The translations under genes and the position numbers were made by a program. Source: Urechis unicinctus (taxonomy: Eukaryota > Annelida > Polychaeta > Xenopneusta > Urechidae). From it: 64,000 nt of DNA. The stretch covers positions 29,739,725 through 29,803,724 of the forward strand of contig CM067353.1 in assembly GCA_034190875.2 (NCBI GenBank), read 5' to 3'. How positions within the stretch are numbered: position 1 is the first letter of the stretch; the number at the start of each line of letters is the position of its first letter. A model generated the notes under the pieces. That model was not told the origin of the DNA. It saw only the letters and a list, made by a program, of their open reading frames with translations, and searched no databases. Shown one piece after another: positions 1 through 11,200 of the stretch.

Positions 1-420
1 GTAATATAATTTGTTTTGTTGTATATTTGCTTCGGAATATGCTCAATGAGATAAAACAGATCACATAAAACATATATGTGGAATCATAATGATTGCTGGG
101 TTTTTTTGTGAGGTTGTTTACGTTGCCGTCTGACAATTAACGATTTCAGTCGGTAACCAGATAATTAACGAGTTCAGTCTCTCGTTAAAACCCGTCTCGG
201 AAATTTAGAGTAATCTCAAAGAGATAATAGCAACGCTAAGAGGGCTCACTCCGACTAGCGATGGGTGAGTGTATGTTAATGAGTGAATCACATTGTCAGT
301 TGTCAGATGGCGCAATCATAAAAACATGGGACTGCTGATTCAACGTCTCACGGATCTGCACCTTCCCGCTTATGTTGAAGATTTCGAGTCTTGTTATTGG
401 TCGAGGTCCCACATTGTTAA
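1..420. repeat. Dispersed repeat, left copy
   Basis: Two stretches of this segment recur near 50,900-51,190: one beginning TTTGCTTCGGAATATGCTC and one around CTAAGAGGGCTCACTC. The other copy carries an inverted partner of the second stretch about 220 bp downstream. Here that partner is missing and the homology ends near position 410. It is probably a truncated copy of a MITE-like element. I see no coding potential. Confidence 0.6.
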
Positions 421-485
421 ACTTCAAATAAACAACAAGAACTCGACTCCTGGACTCGTGTGATTCCTCTGGCTGGTCCCCACCT

Positions 486-1306
486 CAGCAACAACATGCA
501 GCAAACAACAGACCATAACGAAGGAGCACAGTATAAAGCAACAACATGCAGCAAACAACACACCATAACGAAGGAGCACAGTATAAAGCAACAACATGCA
601 GCAAACAACAGACCATAACGAAGGAACACAGTATAAAGCAACAACATGCAGCAAACAACAGACCATAACGAAGGAACGCAGTATAAAGCAACAACATGCA
701 GCAAACAACAGATCATAACGAAGGAACACAGTATAAAGCAACAACATGCAGCAAACAACAGATCATAACGAAGGAACACAGTATAAAGCAACAACATGCA
801 GCAAACAACAGATCATAACGAAGGAACACAGTATAAGGCAACAACATGCAGCAAACAACAGACCATAACGAAGGAGCACAGAATGAAGCAACAACATGCA
901 GCAAACAACAGACCATAAGCGAAGGAGCACGCAGCATAAAGCAACAACATGCAGCAAACAACATGCACAAAACGAAGGAAGGAGCACAGTATAAGCAACA
1001 ACATGCAGCAAACAACAGACCATAACGAAGGAGCACAGTATAAAGCAACAACATGCAGCAAACAACATAAAGGAGCGAAGGAGAAGGAGCACAGTATAAA
1101 GCAACAACATGCAGCAAACAACAGACCATAACGAAGGAGCACAGTATAAAGCAACAACATGCAGCAAACAACAGATCATAACGAAGGAACACAGTATAAA
1201 GCAACAACATGCAGCAAACAACAGATCATAACGAAGGAACACAGTATAAAGCAACAACATGCAGCAAACAACAGACCATAACGAAGGAGCATAGTATAAA
1301 GCAACA
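486..1306 (+). repeat. 50-bp tandem array (about 16 units)
   Basis: The unit starts ACAACATGCAGCAAACAACA and repeats at 491, 541, 591, 641 and so on, giving a strict 50-base period in the first half. Around 890-1,090 the spacing is disturbed by insertions and partial units (for example GAAGGAAGGAGC near 975). Long antisense reading frames rich in Leu, Cys and Phe run through the array, but they are by-products of the repeat and not genes. Confidence 0.95.
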
Positions 1307-1329
1307 CAATATATTATAAGAAATATAGT

Positions 1330-3337
1330 ATAAGAAGCCACCACCAAGCGGCGGGGGTTTCTTGTAATTTATTTCTTATGATATATTTTTATTGACCAGG
1401 TTCGGATGAAACCGTTACCACTCAGTATCATAACGTTTTCTAGCCACGTATTTATGGGTACATTTTTGCAAATTGCATCTTAGCATCTCAATTAGCTAAC
1501 CTCTTCCATAGCGGATCTTTGAATACGGAAAGATTTTATATCAACCGAGTGCTTCATTAACGAAGAGGCATCTGCAAATTTAAAACGGAATTCATTTTTT
1601 TTTTATTTTAGGCAGCATTCCAGAACATCACGGGTGCGTTATCGTAGCGTCTGCTAGAAGCACTCATTTTTCAACACAGGTGATCGGGGATTTACTTTAC
1701 AATCGAGTTCATTCTTTTCTCCCTGGTAGCGCATAAGCACAGTTCCAGGTTTTCCTAGTTTGAAAAGACAACCTTGTGTTATATGCGAAGATTTTCTTTA
1801 ACAACAATCAGTTAGACCTAAATGTTTTCTTCCTAGTTAACAATGTTAGTCGGTGAACATATTCTTAATATTTTTTAAAGCATCTTTTTTTAATTACTGA
1901 CCGTTTATTTCATATGGTTTTTAACCAAAGCATTTATAACATACCCAACAATCACAAATGGGATTAAGGATCATGACATTGGTCATCTCAAACAAGCTAT
2001 TGGTCAGTCAGTTATCTGGCTCCAATTCTGATTGTAAGTAAGGGGCTGTTCATATCAGTCCTTTGGGTTTGATTGAAAATTGCTATAAATTAACAACAAG
2101 TGGATGTATCGTATCCACGTGACGTCATACAGACGCACCATAACCGGATGCAACGACATAAATAGGAAGATGTAATAGCAGAGAACAAATGTGAATGCAG
2201 AAATCTAATCTACTGACGTATATGCCACCTATAGCGGAAACATTTATATATGGCCTAAATCTTTTAGTTGCTTTATCTAAAATATCTAGTTTACATCTCA
2301 TGTCAAAAACCTTTAAATAAATACTTTTAAGCTACATTGTACCGCATTCATTCATCGAATGAATAAAATACTAATATCAATAAGCAAATGTTGCGCTTTG
2401 GAGAAACCAACGGATCAGTCAGAAGATTCTCATACTGACTAATTAGAACTTAATCTTCATAGCGCATAGCCCAAGGTTACAATAACCTTACATATTAGCA
2501 TTATCGTTAATACTTTTACTCTTAACTTTCCATGAAATGATTCAGTGTACCCTGATACGGAATTCGCTAAGGTTATTGCTGGCGATCAAAACAAAACCCA
2601 ATAACTACCAATATTAGCCAGCTCAGACGTATCCTACCATGGCTTTATTGCAGTATGGGATGCAAATATTGGGACACTTCGTTTGCATGAATACAATAAC
2701 CGTGTATGCGATTAACTTTATCAATACAGTCCAAAAGTGAAAACAGCACATTTCCTTTGTTTAATGTCAGCCTGGCATTTTGGTCGCCATGACATCTTGG
2801 TGTGTGCTTTCACTGCAAATATGCACAATGAATGTTTAGATTGTCATGTAATTCGAAGCTTGCTGAAATAAATAGCAATAAATATATTACTATATTTATT
2901 AGCATAATCATGATGGTTGGCATTTGTAAACATCATCAATGTTAACCGTGTAAAACATGCTAAAACACACTGTATCAATCATAAGCCAACAGTGTAATAG
3001 ACAGAGCAGGTTGTTAGACACCATAACTTGAGTAACCATGAAAGGAAGTAGTAATCATTTATGTCTATTCCGCATAACCATGTGGTTATCTTATCAACTA
3101 GCGACAGCCTGCAAAACATAACAGGATCAAGTGTATTACCTGTTCTGCTTAAATATTCATGGCGTATATGGATTCTCAAAGCGTAGAATTTCACTATAAT
3201 AAAGCACTTAAAACATATCCTGCAGTAAGACGTCTAGAATACTATGCATACACTACTTCTGGGGGTGTATCAGGCAGTTGGATGCGAAACCTTAGTTGAA
3301 TCTGACGTAGAAGGCATACTGCTGGCTGCAGCTCGAC
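1330..3337. other. AT-rich region without recognisable gene
   Basis: No reading frame here resembles a known domain and none has convincing splice structure. The longest (minus, 2,979-3,194) lacks recognisable motifs. The sequence is AT-rich. The right part lies downstream of the HSPA12-like gene and would include its 3' flank, but I cannot name a poly(A) site with confidence. Confidence 0.5.
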
Positions 3338-5870
3338 CTACTTACTGAGGAAGTCGAGTGAAGTGCGTACAACGTGGCCATTATCTCGCAGGTCTCGCGC
3401 ACAAGCATGTATTTCGGTTCCCCCAAAATTCATAGATATTTCTATCATTCTGTCTAGACCTTTCCCTGGCAAGTTGACGGTTAATTCTCCAATCTCAATC
3501 ATGCCTTCTCCGTCTGTATACATTGCTTTCGTTCCGGGCACGTCGAATGTTTTGAAGAAGCGAGTGGTGATCGCTTTCTGGTCTTCTGAACTTGGGATCA
3601 GCCTAGTAGTCACGATAGCATCATTCTTCACCTGCTGACCTTTCGTTACAAATGTAGAGAACACGTTAATTGCTTTCTGAACACCGTCATACAGTTGAGT
3701 CTTGTTGGGGTCGTGTATGTCTTCTTTGAAGTTCTGGTTCTTTCCATACCCGTAAGTCATCCTTGCGACCCTGGTGCTGATGGTATCAGTGCAGTGGCCA
3801 AATCGAACAGCACCCCTCATCACGGCTGACCAAGCTTCCTTTGGAACCAACACGGAGCATTCGGTGAACTTCGTCTTGATGGCTTCCTGTAGAACGACAC
3901 AGTTACTGAACCCTCCCACCATCAGTATGGTCGTGATGTCGCTCAGTTCATTCTTCTGGAGTAGCTCATCCACGTGAGACATGATGTCATCCACAACAGG
4001 CTGGAAGGCCTTCATCATGACAGCATGGGGATTTTAAGCAGACCACTCTTAATAGCGACACCAAGTTTAGCGTACTTGTCTGTAACGCTTTCGGTGATAA
4101 TTTTGCTGAACTCCTCTTTATACAGCTCATACATACCTATAGTAAGACTGAATGCATTCGTACCGTCAGCAACAGACAGGAATCCCTCAAGACGATGAAC
4201 TAAGTTTATATAGTCCCCAGGATACTTCATTTTATACAACTTTATAAATGGATTCTCAAATATTTCATCCATGAGCTTAAGAAAGTTGTCGTTGACACGA
4301 GCCGACCCCATGGCTCCGCCATTAGCCCAGTAGAGTTCTTCCAACTGGTTGTCTTCTAGAACCTTATGGGCAGTAATGTCCAGAGTCCCACCTGCAAACA
4401 TGTTAGAATATGAAGGACTAGAACTTCGACAACATAAAGCATTTATAAAGGCGATATATACATAGCATTTAGTCATCAATCAAAACTGCAATCAATGAAT
4501 ATTGCGTATCATGCTGTACCAACCAACCTCCAGCATCCAACACCAGGTACTTGGTTCCGGGTGACAGTACCGACGACTTATCATCCACCCCAGTGAACGC
4601 TTTAACCGGAAGTTTCTGACAGCAGATGGAAGCCGCTTCCGGTTCCAGAGCAAGGATAAGCTTTCTCGAGTCAACATCGCTCACAAGCCCAGCCTGGCAT
4701 CAGAAAGTGATACAAAAACATTATTCATGCGCGACTTGACCATATATTTTAGAATCTATTGTAAACAGGAAACTCAGAAACTGTTACTTAATTGATACAC
4801 TAACGGTGATGTACAGTTTGTTTTAACGAAGTGCCTTGATCAATGTCGGCATGTAAGGTCAGCAAATCATCTCTTTTCAATTTTTTGTTTTTCATTGAAT
4901 GATATTTAGCAGTAGTAATTTGTCAGGTTGATTCATGCTGAAAGTCTCTCGTGTTATACAAACAGAAGAAAGATCCCAAATGATAAAGCACTAGAGCACT
5001 ATTTACCGGCTTATCAATCTGTCAGTATTGTCATGCTGAAGTGCACTCATAATTGAATCCAATAATTGTGTGATACAATAAATGACTAGGCAGTTCAAAT
5101 TCCCCTACCTGTACCGCCGCTTCCCTCATAAACTGCTTGGCACCGTCTGTCCAGATGGCGGGGACGGTAAGCACCCAACGTATCAGGTTGGTATCAATAG
5201 TGCTGCAGGTTGAGAAATGATTAGACATAATATCAAATATCTGGAAGGGCGAACTTGACTAAGTACATAAGAATGATTAATTTTTATCTCTAGAGAAACA
5301 CCCTCATCGTTCGATGTGAGTGACTCAAAAAGTCTACGGAGCTTACATGTTGTGTTGGATGTTGATAGTTTCGATCATTTTATTTTTCAACTCTGCGAGA
5401 ACCATGGCGAATATGTCTATAGCTGGGGCCTTCTTTCCGCATTGGTCATCGATAAGCGTGTGCTTTGACAAATGCTGTTGGCAAAGAACAGGTGTGACAC
5501 AATGGAATGCGGGTTAAATATATATAGGAAGCTTAATTTCAGTTATGCTTACCTCTTCCGTGTGTAGCGTCATCTTGAAGCGGGAGAAGAATCTGTGTTG
5601 TGTAGCTTCTTCAGCCTCCATATGTCTATATCTCTTCTGGGCATCATATCCCAAAGCCACGAACTTATTGTCAGCATCAGTCAGTACACATGTGGGTGTC
5701 TTCAACATCGATGCTATACCATCTACATCTCCCCAAGTCGTGGGTATGTGTATATCGTCAGGGCGACCCTTGAACGAGAAAGAGTACCCGCTAAAGGTGG
5801 TGCCGAAATCAATAGCGACTACAATTTCATAGTTAGTATCCATGCTATCTGCGTTCGAATCTCCCATCAT
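3338..5870 (-). CDS. HSPA12-like: HSPA12-like Hsp70-family protein, five exons, one frame break
   Basis: Exons read 5' to 3' on the minus strand: 5870-5553, 5474-5347, 5202-5109, 4693-4528 and 4391-3338. All introns are GT-AG and phases agree at every junction. The product would be about 586 residues, close to HSPA12A/B length. The actin-like ATPase motifs are visible: phosphate-1 [11 protein letters not shown] (residues 21-31), phosphate-2 DAGGGT (about 233-238, split by the last intron) and the adenosine motif LMVGGFSNC near residue 394. HSPA12 proteins are distant Hsp70 relatives with an ATPase fold but without the classical peptide-binding domain, and they are expanded in molluscs. The large last exon changes frame at the G run 4027-4030. 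A related copy at 23,375-23,379 has five bases in its equivalent run and stays open there. So this is either a base-call/assembly error or a young pseudogene. A TATA box lies upstream. Confidence 0.88.
4027..4030 (-). other. Frame break in HSPA12-like last exon
   Basis: The reading frame from 4391 ends at a TGA directly after this four-base homopolymer. The +1-shifted frame then continues with clear HSPA12 homology (ATPase subdomain with VGGFSNC) for 220 codons to the stop at 3338. Homology on both sides is seamless, so exactly one base appears to be missing. Confidence 0.8.
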
Positions 5871-5935
5871 GGATCACGCGTTGGGTGTCTGCTTGCCACT
5901 TCTGGTGTGAACAAACTCGATGTTGAGGCCGCGGT

Positions 5936-5942
5936 CTTTATA
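5936..5942 (-). promoter_or_regulatory. TATA box of the HSPA12-like gene
   Basis: TATAAAG on the minus strand lies 66-72 bases upstream of the chosen ATG (5870). That would give a transcription start near 5,905-5,915 and a short 5' leader. I found no convincing heat-shock element (inverted GAA/TTC triplets) close by, so heat inducibility is not supported by the visible sequence. Confidence 0.5.
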
Positions 5943-7338
5943 AGAACGTGATCCCCATCGTACCAACAGCCAGCGCAGCTCGGTGGTAGCTCGGAAGTTG
6001 GGGGCGTTGCTAAACTTAAAGTGTGATACCTACGCAGTCACACTCAAAATGAATGGACGTCCAAAGCGTCTGGTCACGTGACATTTTTGACATTTTTGGC
6101 GACAGAGCATGCAAGTGCGTGGGTTAACATCGATCAAAATGAACGCGCTTTCCACTTTAATATAGCAGGGGACGAATCCGACAGCGAAATAAATAGTGAG
6201 TTCTTGAGTTTATAGATAACATTTGAAGCCCGGACGTGTTATTTAGACTTACTTCCCGTGACAATGACTGTTCGTCTTGTGTACTTGTTTCTGTCGCCCT
6301 CAACATTTCAACGACTGACTGAGTGACTTTATGACTGATTCACTCCCACACACACACACACGCACACACATACATACACACACAAATACACACAACATTG
6401 AACATCTCTCATCAGGCTAGTGGACGATGCCGTCAATTTACTTTGCACACGCTTGATGCGGCAGATGATTTCCCGCATCATCAATTGACGTCGGTCAAAG
6501 CAGAATCATACAGCGCAGGCACTTCGTCAAGCGTATATATTTTCTCGTGTATTAAATTTAATAAAACCTCCATTGCGAACCCTCTGTTACGTAAATGAAA
6601 GAACACATCTCATTTTGGGTAGCTGGAAGAGACCAAAGGATCGTAATGGGCAGCAACACCTGAGAGGAGTGGACATAACGCGTACATCCGGGCCACCGCA
6701 GCCGGTCATTCATGCCGTACGGGCTGAGCCACGTGACGAGGTGAGTGGGTGAATACGTGCGACCCTAACCACGTGAATGTAGACAGCATTAATTCATTTG
6801 TCGACACTCCAACCTTGGCAGTGCACGGACATCTCGCCTGACAGACAATCTTAGCAAGTACGCAATTTATAACATTCCTTTCCCAATAATGTCTCAGGTG
6901 GGCGAAATGAAATACCCAAGGAACTGTTTGCTTAGAAGCGTAAATCAACACCTACGTCTTCGTCGTCACTGTTTGTAGACACACCTTTGAATGTTTTACT
7001 GGTATGTCTCCCATCCTACCAATCACCACGCAGCTTGTCGGGTTTTCACTGCCACTCCTCAACGGGCAGATGGTGGCATACAGAGACAATACCTGTGCAT
7101 GGATGGCGGCCACAACATTAAGATAAAAGGATATGTTCCTGTCTTGATGTAACCAACGCTGATCAGACTCATTTCAGTGATGGTAGATGGTAGTATCGAT
7201 ACGAAGCCATCGGGTAGCGAGTTCGAGTCTGCATTGTAATGCTGATTTTTTTCCTAAGGAAACTACATACAATTCGAACACTGCATCTCCAGAGACAAAT
7301 CGCCACCGTTCACTAACATAACCCAAATGATATCTTCC
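5943..7338. other. Intergenic region with short CA-rich microsatellite
   Basis: No gene is recognisable. A compound (CA)n tract with interruptions lies at about 6,344-6,396. Short reading frames at 6,398-6,598 and 6,706-6,951 show no domain and no splice context. Confidence 0.5.
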
Positions 7339-7339
7339 C

Positions 7340-8280
7340 GCAAAGAAACCCAAACACTAATCATCTACTGACATAGCCCAACATAGTCTTACAGGACGTC
7401 TGAGTAATTTATAAAAATATCCCCGTCCGACCGAGTCTAAGCCCAACACAAAGCATCTACAGACATTGCCCAATACTAACCATCGAGAGACACAGCCCAG
7501 CACTAACCATCGAGAGACACAGCCCAGCACTAACCATCGAGAGACACAGCCCAGCACTAACCATCGAGAGACACAGCCCAGCACTAACCATCGAGATACA
7601 CAGCCCAGCACTAACCATCGAGAGACACAGCCCAGCACTAACAATCGAGAGACACAGCCCAGCACTAACCATCGAGAGACACAGCCCAGCACTAACCATC
7701 GAGAGACACAGCCCAGCACTAACCATCGAGAGACACAGCCCAGCACTAACCATCGAGAGACACAGCCCAGCACTAACCATCGAGAGACACAGCCCAGCAC
7801 TAACCATCGAGAGACACAGCCCAGCACTACACTAACCATCGAGAGACACAGCCCAGCACTAACCATCGAGAGACACAGCCCAGCACTAACCATCAAGAGA
7901 CACAGCCCAGCAATAACCATCGAGAGACATTGCCCAACACTAACCATCGAGAGACATTTCCCAACACTAACAATCTACGGACGTTGCCCAACACTAACAA
8001 TCTACGGACGTTGCCCAACACTTACAATCTACTTATATTTCCAAACACTAACCATCCACAGACTTTGCCCAACACTAACCATCTACAGACATTGCCCCGC
8101 ACTAATAATCTACAGACGTTGCCCAACACAGATCATCTAGAGACATAGCCCAACACTAATAATCTACAGACATTGCCCAACACTAACAATCTACGGATGT
8201 TGCCCAACACTAACTATCTACTTATATTGCCCAACACTGACCATCCACAGACATTGCCCAACACCAATCATATATAGACA
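7340..8280 (+). repeat. 27-bp tandem array
   Basis: The central unit contains CACTAACCATCGAGAGACAC and repeats every 27 bases from about 7,485 to 7,940. More diverged units with ATCTACAGACATTGCCCAAC flank it on both sides. Because 27 is a multiple of three, the array stays open on both strands (a nine-residue QPSTNHRET-type repeat on plus, SMVSAGLCL/RWLVLGCVS types on minus). The degenerate edges and the openness in several frames argue against a real protein. Confidence 0.93.
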
Positions 8281-8282
8281 GT

Positions 8283-11200
8283 TTCCTCCCCTTAGCTATG
8301 TCTGTTGGGATATCATTGTCTGTTTCCTAATGTTAGCTATGTCTGTTGGGTTATCATCGACTGTTTCCTCATGTTAACTATGGCTGTTGGGTTATCAATG
8401 ACTCTTTCCTCATGTTAGCTATGGCTGTTGGGTTATCATTGACTCTTGCCTCATGTTAGCTATGGCTGTTGGGTTATCATCGACTGTTTCCTCATGTTAG
8501 CTATGGCTGTTGGGTTATCATTGACTCTTGCCTCATGTTAGATACGGCTGTTGGGTTATCATTGTCTGTTTCCCATGTTAGCAATGACTGTTAGATTATC
8601 ATTGACTCTTGCCTCATGTTAGCTATGTCTGTTGGGTTATCATCGACTGTTTCCTCATGTTAGCTATGGCTGTTGGGTTGTCATTGTCTGTTTCCCATGT
8701 TAGCTATGACTGTTAGATTATCATTGACTCTTGCATCATGTTAGCTATGGCTGTTGGGTTATCATTGATTGTTTCCCCATGTTAGCTATGGCTGTTGGGT
8801 TATCATTGACTCTTTCCTCATGTTAGCTATGGCTGTTGGGTTATCATTGACTCTTTCCTCATGTTAGCTATGGCTGTGGGTTATCATTGGGTTATCATTG
8901 ACTCTTTGCCTTTCATGTTTAGCTATGGCTGTTGGGTTATCATTGACTGTTTCCTCATGTTAGCTATGGCTGTTGGGTTATCATTGACTTGACTTTCCTC
9001 ATGTTAGCTATGTGTTGGGTTTAGCTCTTTCCTCATGTTGACTATCATTGACTCTTGCCTCATGTTAGCTATGGCTGTTGGGTTATCATTGTCTGTTTCC
9101 TCATGTTAGCTATGGCTGTTGGGTTATCATTGTCTGTTTCCCCATGTTAGCTATGGCTGTTGGGTTATCATTGACTCTTGCCTCATGTTAGCTATGGCTG
9201 TTGGGTTATCATTGACTCTTTCCTCATGTTAGCTATGGCTGTTGGGTTATCATTGACTCTTGCCTCATGTTAGCTATGGCTGTTGGGTTATCATTGACTC
9301 TTGCCTCATGTTAGCTATGGCTGTTGGGTTATCATTGACTCTTTCCTCATGTTAGCTATGGCTGTTGGGTTATCATTGACTCTTGCCTCATGTTAGATAC
9401 GGCTGTTGGGTTATCATTGTCTGTTTCCCATGTTAGCAATGACTGTTAGATTATCATTGACTCTTGCCTCATGTTAGCTATGTCTGTTGGGTTATCATCG
9501 ACTGTTTCCTCATGTTAGCTATGGCTGTTGGGTTATCATTGTCTGTTTCCCATGTTAGCTATGACTGTTAGATTATCATTGACTCTTGCATCATGTTAGC
9601 TATGTCTGTTGGGTTATCATTGATTGTTTCCAATGTTAGCTATGACTGTTAGATTATCTTTGACTCTTGCCTCATGTTAGCTATGGCTGTTGGGTTATCA
9701 TTGTCTGTTTCCCATGTTAGCTATGTCTGTTGGGTTATCATTGTCTGTTTCCTCATGTTAGCTATGGCTTTTGGGTTATCATTGACTCTTTCCCCATGTT
9801 AGCTATGGCTGTTGGGTTATCATTGACTCTTTCCTCATGTTAGCTATGTCTGTTGGGTTATCATTGACTCTTGCCTCATGTTAGCTATGGCTGTTGGGTT
9901 ATCATTGTCTGTTTCCTCATGTTAGCTATGGCTGTTGGGATATCATTGTATGTTTCCTCATGTTAGCTATGGCTTTTGGGTTATCATTGACTCTTGCCTC
10001 ATGTTAGCTATGGCTGTTGGGTTATCATTGACTCTTGCCTCATGTTAGCTAAGGCTGTTGGGTTATCATTGTCTGTTTCCTCATGTTAGCTATGGCTGTT
10101 GACTCTTTCATCATGTTAGCTATGTCTGTTGGGTTAGCATTGACTGTTTCCTCATGTTAGCTATGTCTGTTGACTCTTTCATCATGTTAGCTATGGCTGC
10201 TGGGTTATCATTGACTCTTGCCTCATGTTAGCTATGGCTGTTGGGTTATCATTGACTCTTTCCTCATGTTAGCTATGGCTGTTGGATTATCATTGACTCT
10301 TGCCTCATGTTAGCTATGGCTGTTGGGTTATCATTGACTCTTTCCTCATGTTAGCTATGGCTGTTGGGTTATCATTGTCTGTTTCCCCATGTTAGCTATG
10401 TCTGTTGGGTTATCAGTGACTCTTGCCTCATGTTATCTATGGCTGTTGGGATATCATTGTATTTTTCCCCATGTTAGCTATATCTGTTGGGTTATCATTG
10501 ACTCTTGCCTCATGTTAGCTATGGCTGTTGGGTTATCATTGACTCTTTCCGCGATGTTAGCTATGGCTCCTGGGTTTGACTCTTCCTCATTGACTCTTGC
10601 ATCATGTTAGCTATGGCTGTTGGGTTGTCTCATTGTATGTGTTTTTATCATCATGTTTCCTCAGCTATGACTGTCATGTTGGGTTTGGGTTATCATTGAC
10701 TCTTTCCTCATGTTAGCTATGGCTGTTGGGTTATCATTGACTCTTGCCTCATGTTAGCTATGGCTGTTGGGTTATCATTGACTCTTTCCTCATGTTAGCT
10801 ATGGCTGTTGGGTTATCATTGACTCTTTCCTCATGTTAGCTATGGCTGTTGGGTTATCATTGACTCTTGCCTCATGTTAGCTATGGCTGTTGGGTTATCA
10901 TTGACTGTTAGCTAGCTATGGCTTGGGTTATCCTCATGTTAGCTATGGCTGTTGGGTTATCATTGACTCTTGCCTCATGTTAGCTATGTCTGTTGGGTTA
11001 TCATTGACTCCTTCCTCATGTTAGCTATGGCTGTTGGGTTATCATTGACTCTTTCCTCATGTTAGCTATGGCTGTTGGGTTATCATTGTCTGTTTCCCAT
11101 GTTAGCTATGGCTGTTGGGTTATCATTGACTCTTTCCTCATGTTAGCTATGGCTGGGTTTCATTGGTTGTTATCATTGACTCTTTCCTCATGTTAGCTAT

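Noticed and set aside
417-1347. Several antisense frames of 70-194 codons rich in Leu, Cys, Tyr
   Set aside because: They are translations of the 50-bp array and occur in parallel in several frames.
7190-7240. GAGTTCGAGTCTGC, resembling a tRNA B box, with a possible upstream A box
   Set aside because: No cloverleaf could be formed with proper arms by eye. At most it is a decayed SINE. A tRNAscan run would decide.
7357-8148. Plus and minus frames of up to 224 codons
   Set aside because: The 27-bp unit is a multiple of three, so all stop-free phases stay open. No non-repeat domain, start context or splice site supports a gene.
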